Shown here piece after piece: positions 1 to 11,752 of a DNA stretch of 64,000 nt. This DNA comes from Delphinus delphis (Eukaryota; Chordata; Mammalia; Artiodactyla; Delphinidae). Where the stretch lies: NCBI RefSeq assembly GCF_949987515.2, contig NC_082691.1:36330417-36394416 (forward strand), read 5' to 3'. A program made the translations under genes and the position numbers. The notes beneath the pieces were generated by a model that saw nothing but the letters and a program-made list of their open reading frames with translations, searched no databases and was not told the DNA's origin. Numbering within the stretch: the first letter of the stretch is position 1; each line of letters opens with the position of its first letter.

Positions 1-676
1 TGTAAATTGGCACAACCATTATGGAGAACAGTATGGAGGTTGCTTAAAAAAGTAAATATAGGACTATAATATGATCCAGCAATCCCACTCTTGGGTATAT
101 ATCTGGAGAAAACCATAATTGGAAAAAATACATGCACCCCAATGTTCATTGCAGCATTATTTACAATAGCCAGGACATGGAGCCACCCTAAATGCCCAGT
201 GACAGATGAAAGGATAAAGAAGATGTGGTGCATATATATATAATGGAATATTACACAGCCATAAAAAAGAACAAAATAATGCCATTTGAAGCAACATGGA
301 CGGACCTAGAGATCAACATACTGAGTGAAGTAAGTCAGACAAAGACAGATACTATATATCACTCATATGTGGAATCTAATTAAAAAAATGATACTAGTGA
401 ACTTATTTATAAGACAGAAACGAAGTCACAAATGTAGAAAACGGTTACCAGGGTGGAAAGGGGGAGGGATAAACTGGGGGATTGGGATTGATATATACAC
501 ACTGCTATATATAAAAGAGATAACTAATAAAGACCTACTGTATAACACAGGGAACTCTACTCAATACTCTGTAATGACCTATACAGGAAAAGAATGTAAA
601 AAAATAAAAGTGGATATATGTATACGTATAACTGATTCACTTTGTTGTACACCTGAAACTAACGCAACATTGTAAT
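1..676 (+). mobile_element. L1 3' end (ORF2 C-terminus and 3' UTR), cut by window edge
   Basis: Starts inside the C-terminal ORF2 segment (complement of the usual 'CCTCCATACTGTTC' region) and runs through the conserved block around 'caatagccaggacatgg' (about 163-181) into the 3' UTR, ending at 'aacgcaacattgtaa'. No poly(A) tail or TSD remains. Frame is broken throughout. The ORF at 367-675 is 3' UTR read by chance. Confidence 0.9.
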
Positions 677-1519
677 ACTGAATATTTTTCAGTATTTTCA
701 ATGAGGCTTTTAAATAATAAACTGTATTTTCCAAGACCTCAATAATCTATAAGTATAACTTATAGATTATAACAATATAATATAACAATAATCACAAAGT
801 ATAACTATGAGAAAATCTGTACATAATAAAGGATTCAGAGGCTCGGTTTACTATTTTCTCATCTAATGCTAATAATATAGATAGCCATTTTCATGTTTTG
901 AAGAAATATTCTGTTTTCTGAAAATTTGGAGTGTGTATGATGTTCTTAATCTCTTTTATTTTGTGAGCATCTCAGAGTATAGTAGTAAAACCTACAAATG
1001 CCGTATTATTCCATACAATTGTGGATATTTTTCTACTTTACTCAATGAAAAAATTATTTGCTCTATATTTTACTCAAACTTACGCAGACCAAGCAGTTAA
1101 TCTAAGAAAACGCATCATGCCAAAGCACTTTTCTGTGGATTTATAACAATTTAATGGTGATGTAACTTTTACCTTAAGAATCTAATTTTTAAAATGTCTT
1201 TTCAAGTTTTACATTCTCTTCAGTCATGAACACGACTAATCATAGAGCTTTGGCAGTGTCTGAACATCACTAACACTAACAATTAACATTTCAAATACTG
1301 AGTGTGCTCACATCCCTATTTTGTTGTTGTTTAGATGAGTGTTGCCGATGCTTCCCTTTCGTTAAAGAAGAATGTGTTCTCTGGTGTTATCCTATGGGGA
1401 TATGCAGGAGACTATTTGCTCACCAAAGATAGCCATGTGACATCCAGGAAAGGGAATCGATGACACTGTCTATATGTAAAATGGATTTGAAGGAGATGGA
1501 AAGGAATCCAATCATTTAA
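677..1519. other. Unique AT-rich intron sequence
   Basis: No gene, known repeat family or RNA gene recognised. It contains the 742-770 palindrome, listed separately. Confidence 0.5.
742..770. repeat. Perfect 13-bp inverted repeat with 3-bp spacer
   Basis: Left arm 742-754 (ataatctataagt) and right arm 758-770 are exact reverse complements around 'ata'. The arms are AT-rich. It is not part of a recognised transposon and lies just past the 3' end of the L1 at 1-676. Confidence 0.9.
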
Positions 1520-1531
1520 AACTAGTCTATT

Positions 1532-1730
1532 GGGCTTCCCTGGTGGCGCAATGGTTGAGAGTCCGCCTGCTGATGCAGGGGACGCGGGTTCGTGCCCCTG
1601 TCCAGGAAGATCCCACATGCTGTGGAGCGGCTGGGTCCGTGAGCCATGGCCGCTGAGCCTGCACGTCCAGAGCCTGTGCTCCGCAATGGGAGAGGCCACA
1701 GCAGTGAGAGGCCCGCCTACCGCAAAAAAC
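1532..1730 (+). mobile_element. CHR-2-type tRNA-derived SINE with TSD
   Basis: tRNA-related head with A-box-like 'tggtggcgcaatgg' and B-box-like 'gggttcgtgcccc', then the unique CHR-2 body ('gccatggccgctgagcctg') and a short A-rich tail. Flanked by the exact 12-bp TSD aactagtctatt (1520-1531 and 1731-1742). ORFs on either strand here are SINE read-through. Confidence 0.96.
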
Positions 1731-4700
1731 AACTAGTCTATTTTAGTAACAGATGTAATCTGTACTTTCTGTTCAAATTTCTTAAAATGTCAAACTTATT
1801 TGTGTATTCCTTATATGCATAGTGAAACCTTCCCCAGGCAGGTAAAGGGCCGGCAGTAAGCAAATCACTAGAACAGTTTTAAAGGTTCTTTTTTTTTTTT
1901 TTCTACTCAGCGTGACCAAAGTTCAAATTCTTCTACATAGCACAGTTCATTCCCATGGAAATGATGGGAACTGAAAATTTGCGAAGTACAAAATAATCTG
2001 ATCATTTTACTTGTTGCATTTAATAAGATGGACAGCAGAAATATATATTTTCATTTCTCTGACAACCCCATGGCCTAGCAGATATTCAATGGATAGTAAG
2101 AACCATTACTAATTCCAACCTATATAGAGTAATTTAGGTTTCAGCAATCATGGAAAATGAGGGCCTAATCACCACTGATAAGAAAGAAGTAGAAAGTTAA
2201 TAACTTGTTGTATAGCAGAATTAGCCAATCCAAAAGAGAAAGCAAAGATTATTTATACACTTCCAAAGATATTAAGCTATGAACCAGAGCTTAAACTAAT
2301 ACTACCTGTAATACCCAGTAGTCCCATTAGCCACTTACTAGTTTTGACTTATATTCTTTATAAAAGCATAACTGCAAAGCAGAATACAGAATGTGTACTC
2401 TGTGATATTCATAAACTGACAAGAGATGAGATGATTGTGTTTCTTTGTTAGAAGTAGTTGATCAAATATTGTATTTTTACTCAATATTTCAAATGTAACT
2501 CTATTTTGGGAACAAAATCAAAGAAACCTGTCCTGCTGAGAAAAATGTTTCATGTATAATATAACTGCCTACTATCCAAAGACTAATTGAGCATGTCAGA
2601 CCAGTTGATTGCGATTCTATTTTTAAAATTTCTCTTTAAGTGCATTACTAATTTGGAACTCAGTAATTACCTCCCAATGCCTAAGTATTACCACCAAAGT
2701 ACTTCTAAATGTACTAAAGTATCAATCCTCAGTGAAATAATATGTATCAAAACCAAGCAGAGCATGGAAAAACTCTGTGATGGTTGAATTATTACTTCCA
2801 ATACATTTGCTGAATTGGAAATTCATATGCAATGATTTATGTGCTTGAAATATTTCACTGGAAACCAAAATCCCAGTTGTCTCAGATTTATACTGATGCA
2901 TTATCAATTTTGAAACTGACTTTAAGAAATATTTCTTTACCTATATGTAGGCTGATTTTTTTAAGAATAGTTGGAGATAGTTTTGAATATCAAAGTAGAT
3001 AAAAATAACTATAATTATCAAATATATCAGAGCATAAGCTATTTGGCTCTAGTAAAATGAAGAGCTGAAAGCAGCTAGAATCTGCAATTTACATGACAAT
3101 ACTAGGATAGCATAATTTATCTCCTAACAAATCAATTTGCTTGAAAGTGCCCTTCCTAACTTCTCAATAAATGTGTCTGCCAAGTGTTCAAGTCTTTTGC
3201 CTGATGACAGATCAAACGAGTAATGAAAATAAGCATGCATTAGCTGGTTTCACACATTTAATAAAATTATGTATACTAAGAAACTTCTGGTTCTTTATAT
3301 TAAGTTGCACAAAGATCACGAAATCAGAAACATGGTAAAGACATAATGCTTTTAAAAGATTTAACTGGATAGAAGATCCTAAGTTCTCCTATTATACTAA
3401 AACTTTGTTACTAAAAAATCATTACTTGAAGTATTTGTGTTGTCTGTTGTATATGTTTGGGGGTTTCAGTTGTTGTTTTGTTTGTTGCTGTTCTTTTGTT
3501 TTGGCAGAGGGAGGTGGCTAATGCTATCTGTTGTAACAGAGAATTAAAACATAAATAATACTGCTCATCTTGCTATAGTAAGCACTTCATTTATAAGGAT
3601 TCCTCATCTCCCACCCCCTGCCCCCTGTTAGGTAGAGCTGAATAAGGCAAAAGCATCCATCAGAATTCCCTAGCACCTTGGGGGTCAGTTATGATGGTTC
3701 ATTTGAACTTGACTCAACTTGGCTTCCTCATCCAAAATGGTGCTGGTTACACTCAACATTGTTGTATGAGAATCCATTTCTTTAGGCTAAAGAAACTGAA
3801 AATTGTTCAATGGAAATTGTTCACAGTGTCTTTGTTGATATCACTGAATGTTAAAATTTTAGGTGAAGGTCATACATGAAAGTTGAATTAATACTACCTT
3901 CCCTGCCTATCACTCTCTGGTAATGGATGTGGGGATTTAGAAGATCAGAAACCAACTTAAGAGCAGAGAAAGGAAAAACAGATAATCACACTCCTGCCTT
4001 GCTTCCCCCACTTCTGTTTACCTTGTAGGAACTTATGCAACAATTGGCTCAGAGTCCACTTTTCAGGACCAGCTCAGGGACAGCAATGTTGTTAATGAGC
4101 TGTTAAATAACCTGCAATCTTGAGCTGACTGACAGGGATATGATACAGCTCATCATTTGTTTAACATGCATTATACCAGGTCCCATTCAAAGTTGCTACT
4201 GAATAGCAACTGTGAATCTTTGGTGTATTCTGAGGTCTTTTTCTTCAGCTACACTAATTATCTGCAATGAAATAGTTCCACGTGATTTATAGTATGGCAA
4301 CAATAGTGTGAAAGTAGAATATTTCCCCTATCCAGCTTTAAGTTCTTGGAATAAAATCTTATTTAGAAGTAAAAAAAAAATTGTCTATTAAATGTCATAA
4401 ATAGTTGGTTTGCCATACCCTGTCTGTCTTTATCAGAAAGAGAGAGGGGATCAAATTATATCATCCTAGGGACGTATTACTAACAAATGCTACACTTTAT
4501 CCACTTCTGCTTAATTTCACAAGTCTCTAATAAGTACTGTATAATACCTTTATTATTAATTCTCTATATAAAAATTAGAAATCTAGTGTTGTGATTCTTT
4601 TTGAATAGAAGGAATTTAACAGGAATATGAGGATAAAACACTATATGGCAAAATGCCTGAACTCTCAGTTAATGGGTACCTCCTAATGATAACTGAACCA

Positions 4701-5701
4701 ACTCTAAAATTTGACATTCAAATTAGTAAATCATTTTGGGTTGCCTTTAACTGCAGTTCACCGGGATGCATATTTTTGGAATACACTATTATAGTCCTTA
4801 AAACTAGTCAACTTCAGCCTCAAAAAAGACTTTCTAAAAAGACAGTTTGCTTTAGAATCAATGCTATTATAGTCTACAGTGTCTGAGGGAAGGAAGTTTG
4901 ACAAAGAAAGTTTGTCTCTTACATACTAGAATCTGGGAGGTTAAAGGAGGTAGGGAGATTTGCCAAGAAAACAATAAGGGACATATGGGAATACCATTTT
5001 GTTTCTTTGAGTGAACTCAAGGGAGCCAGGAAAACAGGAGCCTAGCATTGGCAGTTTAACTGAATGGTAGACCCCAAAGCATATGCACAGCTGCCAGCCC
5101 TGTTCCCTGAAGGAAGGAGCTTGATGACAGCACTGGAAAACAGTTCTGAGGAAGCCTGGCATCTGTGGCCCATAATGCCTACAGCCTTGAGCCTGGCAAA
5201 GATGTGGCTATAGACAGGAATAAATACATTCATGAAAAACCAGTCTCCTGGTGGAAAGGAGACAGGGCATTTGATGGTGCTTATATTACACATAATTTAA
5301 GTTGAGCCCCATATGAAAATAATAACAGTGGATCCACTATGAAGAAGTTTTTGTTGGGGAGTGGGAATCATCAGGATGTGGGTCTTGGTAAGGCAATAAT
5401 AACCTACTAAAAGCAATTTGTTTAGTTTATCAATCAGTGGTTTCAGTTCATACAAGACCCAACAATTCAATTCCCTGAAATTTTTGAAACATGACTGGTT
5501 TTTGGACCACAGTGACCAAAAACAAAAACAAAATAACAGGTATTTTTTTCATCATGTAAATAGAACCTCAGTATGAAAAATTTCTGAAAAAAATAGAATT
5601 AGGGCAAAAGAACGTTTGTTTTTGTTTTTAAGAACAGGGAAAAAAAATTTTAAGACAGATGATCACAGCCTTCTAAGAAGATAATAGCACAAAATAATAT
5701 T

Positions 5702-5760
5702 ATGACATTATAATAATAGTAATTAAAATAGTATGATATTATAATAATAGTAAGATAATA
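5702..5760. repeat. AT-rich imperfect tandem repeat, about 31-bp period
   Basis: Two copies of a block built on 'attataataatagtaa' (5702-5723 and 5733-5753), followed by a partial third block. Confidence 0.6.
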
Positions 5761-6249
5761 GTAATGACCAAGACCTGAGCACAGATAACATTGGAGGACA
5801 AAGACTCTATCAACAAATGCCCCATGATAATACCACTTTTATCATTATACGCACATCTTACTACAGCAGATTCGCATTCAATCAACAGCGGATCTAATAT
5901 TCCTGGTATCTTTTGGTGTAAACATACATTTATTCAATTATAGCTTCAAAAATTTTAGAGTAGCAATGTACACTTAATAACTATTATTAAAATGTCTAGG
6001 TTCTTTACATAGACGATTTTTAACTTTGGCCATATTATTCTTCCTCTAACTGTAAATTTTCTTCTTGTATTAAATTTTAATTCTCCATGGCCATACACTA
6101 TAACAAGAATAGCTACCAACAAGTAAATTGGTCATTTCAGTCAAAACTACGCAACTGAATCAAAATTTCAAGCAAGGAAATTAAATTATATAGCATTATG
6201 TACTAAGAACACCAACTCAATTGACCAGACTTTTCATTTTATAAGTTCA

Positions 6250-6278
6250 CGTGTGTGTGTGTGTATGTGTGTGTGTAT
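6250..6278. repeat. (GT)n microsatellite, interrupted
   Basis: Alternating GT run broken by two 'gtat' units. Confidence 0.85.
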
Positions 6279-7559
6279 GAAATTTACTGCCATATAAAAT
6301 TACAAAGGTGTAAAAGACTTATGTTCGCCAAGTATGTATGATACGTGTGATTTGAACACTGGTATCAAAAAGCCAAACAATGTCTTTTGCAGAGATTGAA
6401 ACAAAAAAGGAAACATCTGCATTATACATAAACCAGCAGGTATCAAATTTAATATTATTAAAGATAAAAAACAAACATAAATTAGTTGGAAGATTTTTTT
6501 CCCTTACATATTATTTGTTCTATACTTTAAATACTGAGGTGAATATACAGCAGTAAAAAACCTTGCAAGCAAATGCTAAATGTGAGACTGGAATTTACTT
6601 CAGGAAGCTTTCTTTCCCATCTAAGTTATTTTTAAAATATCATCAGGACTTTGACTAAAATTATATAGTGTCAGGGATAGAGAAGAGCTCAGCACGGTTT
6701 AGAGGGGAGAGAGATGTAGATAGAGTCTGAAGGAATATGTAGCAATTTTTAGTCAGTATGAGCTAAACCACATACAAGTAATGAAATCTGGACAGTCCAA
6801 AACCAAGAACCAGATGGAAAGACTGGAAATAGGCAGATTCAATTACCATGGGGCAAGCAATTAAAACTGCAAACTAGAAATTGAAATATTATCCATCAGA
6901 AAAGCAGATAGGCAGAATAAAAGCCTAGAAAGAAGCAAACTGTGCAGTGGGAACACTACAGGTAGGCCAACTAGGCAACAAGTCTTGGTTCCTGAGCAAA
7001 GAATATGAGTAATAGGTAGGCTCACCTTTTACTTAATCTAAGAGCTTTTAACTATTTCAATGTTTGTCATTATTCAGAGGTATAAATGAGTCCAAAGTTG
7101 GCTAATTTCAGAAAAAGTTGGAGCACTTGTTGTAACAGGAGGTGAGAAGGTCAAAAACAAGGCAGTTTTCCACAAGAGTAAATGTTTAACTGCCAAGGTT
7201 TCTCCCTTTCTGTGATGTTTAGATAGCCATTTTCAGTGGATGTACAGAGAATATATCAGTAACATATTTGTCCTTTCCTTCATTAATGTTGAAAAACCAA
7301 ATGGAGAAATAAGTCAATATGATCCCATCCTAATCATGTGCATTTGTCCTTTATGAGTGTGAGAGAGAAAATTTGCAACAGGAAAGAATTTCAACATCCT
7401 CTCAAAAATATATTTGTTTTGGAGGTCCACATCTGATTAGAAGGAAAAAGGATGTGTAAAACTTCAGTCCTGAAAAAGTAAAAATAAATCAGTGAATAAC
7501 CCAAAAAAAAGATGCTCTTCTTTACCACTGAAGAGCTTTGGACACAAATAAATTTTTAA

Positions 7560-8669
7560 AAGAATTAAACTCGAGAGAAACGAGCCCTGTGTAGCCTCTA
7601 CTGGATTTTAAACACAATGCCTAGCATATAATCAAATATCACAAGACACACAAAGAAGCAAACTAACAAGACTTATAATCAAGTAAAAAATATGGTAATA
7701 GAAACATACTCACAAGCGACTCATAAATTAGAATTTCTAAAAAAATATTTTAAAATAATTATGATAGATATATTAAAGAATCTATGGGAAAAGATGATGA
7801 AGAGAGATATAATGGTAAAGAAGAGAATTTCAAAAGAGATCTCGAAGCTGTGGAAAAGAACTAAATGGGAAGTGAAGAAGTATTTGAATGGGATTAGTGG
7901 CAGCTTAGACACAACAGAAAACAAGGACAATGAACTTAAAAATAGGTCAAGAGAAATTAGCCAAAGAGACATACAGAGAAGGAAAAAAGACTGAAGAAAA
8001 TGAAAAGACCCTCAATATCCAGTGGGACAGTGTGAACTGATCAAGTAAACATATAATAAGACTCTAAGAAACAGAGGATATAGAGAATGTGGTAGAATAC
8101 AATATTTTAAGAAATACTAACTAAAAGTTCTCCAAATTTTATCAAAAAGAGCTAATACAGGAAGCTCAGTGAACTCCATCCAGGATAAAAACAGAGAAAT
8201 CTATATGTAACCACAAAACTACTAAAAAACAAAGGTAAATAAAAGTCTTGAAGACAGAGAGAAAAAAAGATGCATTACATCATTAAATTATAGAGGTCAA
8301 TGATAAGAATGACAACTGATTTCTCATTATCAAGAAAGAGAAAAAATACCAGAAGGGTATCTTTAAAGTGTGACATAACTGTCAACACAGAATTTTATAT
8401 CAAATGATATTATCATTCAAAGATTAAAGGAAAAGAAAAACATTTTCTTATAAACAAAAGATGAGTGAATCAGTTGCCAGTAGAACTGCAATACAAGGAA
8501 TGTTGAAGGAAATACTTCAGCCTGAAAGGAAATGATACCAGATGGAAGCCTGGATCTGCCCAAATGAATACAGAACACCAGAAATATTAAATATGTGGTC
8601 AAATATAAAAGACATTTTATAAGTTATCTTTATATCATATATGTTGACCATATTCTCTTTCTCTCCCTT

Positions 8670-8700
<31 letters not shown>

Positions 8701-8917
8701 TATATGGCTCCAGTAGAATTCAATCACACATCAATTAGAGAAAGATATCTGGAAAAGTCCCCAGAGTCATTCACTAAGAAACACACTTCCAAATAATTCA
8801 TATGTCAAAGAAGTAGTCAAATGGGAAATTAGAAGATATTTTGAACATAATGAAAATGAAAACACAACGTGCCAAAATGTATAGTATGCGGCTGAAGTAG
8901 TATTTAAAAAGAAATTT
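7560..8917 (+). mobile_element. Ancient L1M relic: ORF1 region and start of ORF2
   Basis: About 7690-8630 resembles an old mammalian L1 ORF1 and the ORF1-ORF2 spacer: a Lys/Glu-rich coiled-coil-like frame at 7692-7994, then the CTD-like nucleotide block with 'caaggaatgttgaagg' (about 8492-8508). From about 8711 it becomes ORF2, seen in 'aaatgaaaatgaaaacaca' style sequence. It is heavily mutated with no usable frame. The ORF2 part is interrupted by a later insertion at 8918. Confidence 0.75.
8654..8706. repeat. Compound (CT)n-(CA)n microsatellite
   Basis: CT/CCT run followed by a short CA run and 'tatata', at the junction of the ORF1 and ORF2 parts of the old L1. Confidence 0.85.
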
Positions 8918-9125
8918 AAGATAGTTAATAATACTGTTCTGAATACTGGAAACTTGCTTAGAAAGTACATTTCAAGTGCTTTCACCATTAAAAAAAAAAA
9001 ACCCCAAATCAATATGTTAATTAGCTTAACTGTATGGACTGTAAAAATCATTTCACTGTGTATATGTATATCAAATCATCATGTAGTATACCTTAAATAT
9101 ATACAATTTTTATTAAAGTAATAAC
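8918..9125 (+). mobile_element. L1MB-like 3' UTR fragment nested in the old L1
   Basis: Matches the mammalian L1MA/L1MB 3' end: 'gttaataatactgt' near the start, an internal A-run (8990-9002), then 'ttaattagctt' and 'cttaaatatatacaattt' near the end. Flanked by an imperfect 10-bp TSD, aaagaaattt (8908-8917) and aaaggaattt (9126-9135). ORF2 of the older L1 resumes after it. Confidence 0.75.
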
Positions 9126-9638
9126 AAAGGAATTTCTAGCACTAAATGTCTATACTGGGAAAAAAAGAAAAGTCTCAAGTCTGTGAACTCAGCTTCCACC
9201 TTAAAAAACTAGAAAAAGAAAAGCAGAAAAAAGGAAATAATAAAGGTCAAATCAGTGAAATAGAAAATAAAGAATATGAATGAAACCAAAGGCTGGCTCT
9301 TTGAGAAAATCAATAAAATTGATAAACTTCTAGCCATGCTGATCAGAAAAAAAGAAAGGACACAAATTTCCACTCTCAGGAATGAGAGCGATGACAAAAC
9401 TACAGATTCTATAGATAAAATAGTAATTACTTCGGAGAACAGTTTAACATTTTCTTATAAAGCTACACATACACTTACCCTATAACAATTATTTCTGTCC
9501 TAGGCATTTAACAATGAGAAATAAAAACATAGGCCTAGAAAGAGACTGAAAAATATCTGCATTGCAGTTTTATTCATAATAGTCCCAAACTGGAATGAAT
9601 TAACAAATTGCGTAATATTCATAAAACAGAATACTGCT
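9126..9638 (+). mobile_element. Old L1M ORF2, resumed after the nested insert
   Basis: 9126-9425 continues ORF2 (relic frame [20 protein letters not shown] at 9276 onward, the EN-RT linker). From about 9425 it jumps to the 3' part of ORF2 ('ttttattcataatag'), implying a large internal deletion or a second old copy. It stops at 9638, where a younger L1 was inserted. Confidence 0.7.
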
Positions 9639-10033
9639 TATTAATCATAAGAGAAATGCAAATTAAAACTACAATGAGATATCACCTCACACCTGTCAGA
9701 ATGGCTATCATCAAAAAGACCACAAATAAGAAATGTCGGTGAGGATGTGAAGAAAAGGGAACCCTCGCCTCGTACACTATTGATGGGAACATAAATTGGT
9801 GCAACCTCTATGGAAAATGGTATGGAAGTTTCTCAAAAACCTAAAAATAGAACTACCATATGACCCAGCAACTTCACTCCTGGGTATATATCTGAAAAAA
9901 TGAAAACACTAATTTGAAAAAGTATATGCACCCCAATGTTCATATGTTCATAGCAGCATTATTTACAATTGCCAAGATATGGAAGCAACCTTAGTGTCCA
10001 GCAACAGATGAATGGAAAAAGAAAATGTGGAAT

Positions 10034-10086
<53 letters not shown>

Positions 10087-10729
10087 AAAATTGCTCAGCC
10101 ATAAAAAATGAAATTATGCCATTTGCAGCAACATACATGGACTTGGAGGGTATTGGGCTAAGTGAAATAAGTCATACAGAGAAAGACAAATACTGTATGT
10201 TTTCACTGTATGTTTAGATTTCACTTGTATGGGAAATCTAAAAAATACAACAAACTAGTGACTATAACAAAAAGAAGCAGACACATAGAAAGAGAGGACA
10301 AATTAGCAGTTACCAGTGGGGAGAGGGAAGGAGAGAGGGACAAGATAGGAGTAGGGGATTAAGAGGTACAAACTACTATGTACAAAATAAATAAGCTACA
10401 AGGATATATAGTACAACACAGGGAATATAGCCAATATTTTATAATAACTATAAATGGAATATAACCTTAAAAAATTGTGACTCACCATGTTGTACACCTG
10501 AAACTTATATAATATTGTACATCAACTATACCTCAATAAAAAAATTAATTTACAATTTGGCAGATTAACTTTTAATGAGGTAAGTCAGCAATTACCAAAT
10601 TGGGAGTTAATAGCTCCTACCATTTAAAATTATCACTAGTTTTTTTTAAGAGTGTAGAAACTTTAATTTTTAAACTAAAGGGAAATTATATTGTTTGTAT
10701 CTTAAAGAAAATAAAAGTTAAATAAAAAT
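9639..10729 (+). mobile_element. 5'-truncated L1 3' end with probable 3' transduction, nested in L1M
   Basis: 9639 to about 10541 is the last part of ORF2 and the 3' UTR of an L1MA-like element, ending 'catcaactatacctcaataa'. It is followed by 188 bp of unrelated sequence (10542-10729) ending in an A-rich stretch. The whole block is bracketed by the TSD agaatactgct (9628-9638 and 10730-10740). Outside it the older L1 continues without loss, so the 188 bp entered with the L1. Confidence 0.8.
10036..10084. repeat. (CA)n microsatellite expanded inside the L1
   Basis: About 24 CA units replace the 'acatatatacaatgg' position of the L1 ORF2 consensus. The His-Thr run in the ORF at 9969-10217 is this repeat. 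Confidence 0.9.
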
Positions 10730-10740
10730 AGAATACTGCT

Positions 10741-11090
10741 AAGCAATAAAAGTTAATAAGCTAAATGATGCATGCAATAGAATGGATGTATCTCAAAAAC
10801 ACTATATTAAGTGAAAGAAGCCACACAGAAATTTCTACATACTATATACTGCCACGGATATAAAGTTCCATAATAGGAAAACTTAGGTGACTATCAGAAA
10901 AATCAGATCAGTGTTTGCCTGAGCGGGAAAATGACCAAAGGGCATGAGCAAACTTTCTGGGGTGATTTAAATATCAGATAATTTGTGGTGGTAGTCAGGT
11001 ATAGACATTTGTCAAGCAACTTCATACACCTGAAAATCTGTACACTCAATTCAATGTACACCATACATTGATTAAAAAATAAACTTATCT
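10741..11090 (+). mobile_element. Old L1M 3' end, final segment
   Basis: Resumes exactly where 9638 left off ('aagcaataaaa' follows the TSD). It carries L1M 3' landmarks: 'gtgaaagaagccacacag', 'atcagatcagtgtttgcct' and 'actttctggggtgat'. Confidence 0.75.
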
Positions 11091-11182
11091 ATTTTTGAAA
11101 AATCTCAAGTGATTACTAAATAGCTTACAGCCATATACAGTGAGAACATTAAAGAAGGAATCTACTTTGAACTTTGAGTAAC

Positions 11183-11752
11183 TGTTTGTGGAAGACATAA
11201 GTCACCCCAAAATGTCTACCTCCTAAATCCCAGAATCTGTGAATATTACCTTCAATGACAAAAGATATGACTGCACATATGATTACCGTGACAGACTTTG
11301 AGATGGAAAAGGTACTCAGCATTATATAGATGGTCCTGTTCAAATTATATGCATTCTTAAAGGGTTAGAGAGAGTTGCAATGATAGAAAAAGTTCACAAA
11401 AATGACAGATTGAGAAGGGTTCTAGGCCCTCTTGCTGGCTTTGACACATAGGGGCTATGTGCAAAGAATGAAGAGAGCCCTGTAGAAGCTGACAGCAGCC
11501 CCCAGCTGATAGTTCGTTAGCAAGTGGGGACCACATGGTCTCCACAACCAAATGGAAATGAATTCAGCCAAAACCTGATTAAGCTGGAGAAGTATACAGG
11601 CCTCACTGGGCTAAAATCAAGGTGTTAGCAGGGCTGCAGTGAGACCTGTAGAGTTCTTCTGACCTCTAGGACTGAAAATAATAAATTACTGCTGTCTTAA
11701 GCCAATAAATTTGTGGTAATGTGTTACAGCAGCAATAGAAAACTAATACACC
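11183..11752 (+). mobile_element. MLT1-like solo LTR (ERVL-MaLR)
   Basis: Recognised by the start block around 'cctaaatcccagaatctgtg' and the 3' end 'gtgttacagcagcaatagaa' then 'aactaataca'. AATAAA-type signals occur before the end. It is old and diverged; I could not find a clear 5-bp TSD. ORFs here are not coding. Confidence 0.75.

Larger units (their letters stand above)
1743..7559. other. Mostly unique intron sequence
   Basis: No exon or gene recognised. It holds a T-run near 1889-1902, a GT microsatellite (6250-6278) and an AT-rich direct repeat (5702-5760). The stretch 3680-4100 has a faint LTR-like look (ORF 3691-3879 has no known domain), but I could not assign it. Other short ORFs here are unsupported. 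Confidence 0.5.

Noticed and set aside
1532..1620. tRNA-like A and B boxes in SINEs as possible tRNA genes
   Set aside because: They are the tRNA-derived heads of CHR SINEs; no cloverleaf closes and the body continues past the head.
1412..1736. ORFs containing 'VASPVAEHRLR'-type peptides, also near 17205, 28993, 39574, 43982 and 46925
   Set aside because: The same peptide recurs because all are CHR-2 SINE sequence read on either strand.
9969..10217. 82-aa ORF with a His-Thr repeat
   Set aside because: It is L1 ORF2 sequence with an expanded CA microsatellite, not a histidine-rich protein.
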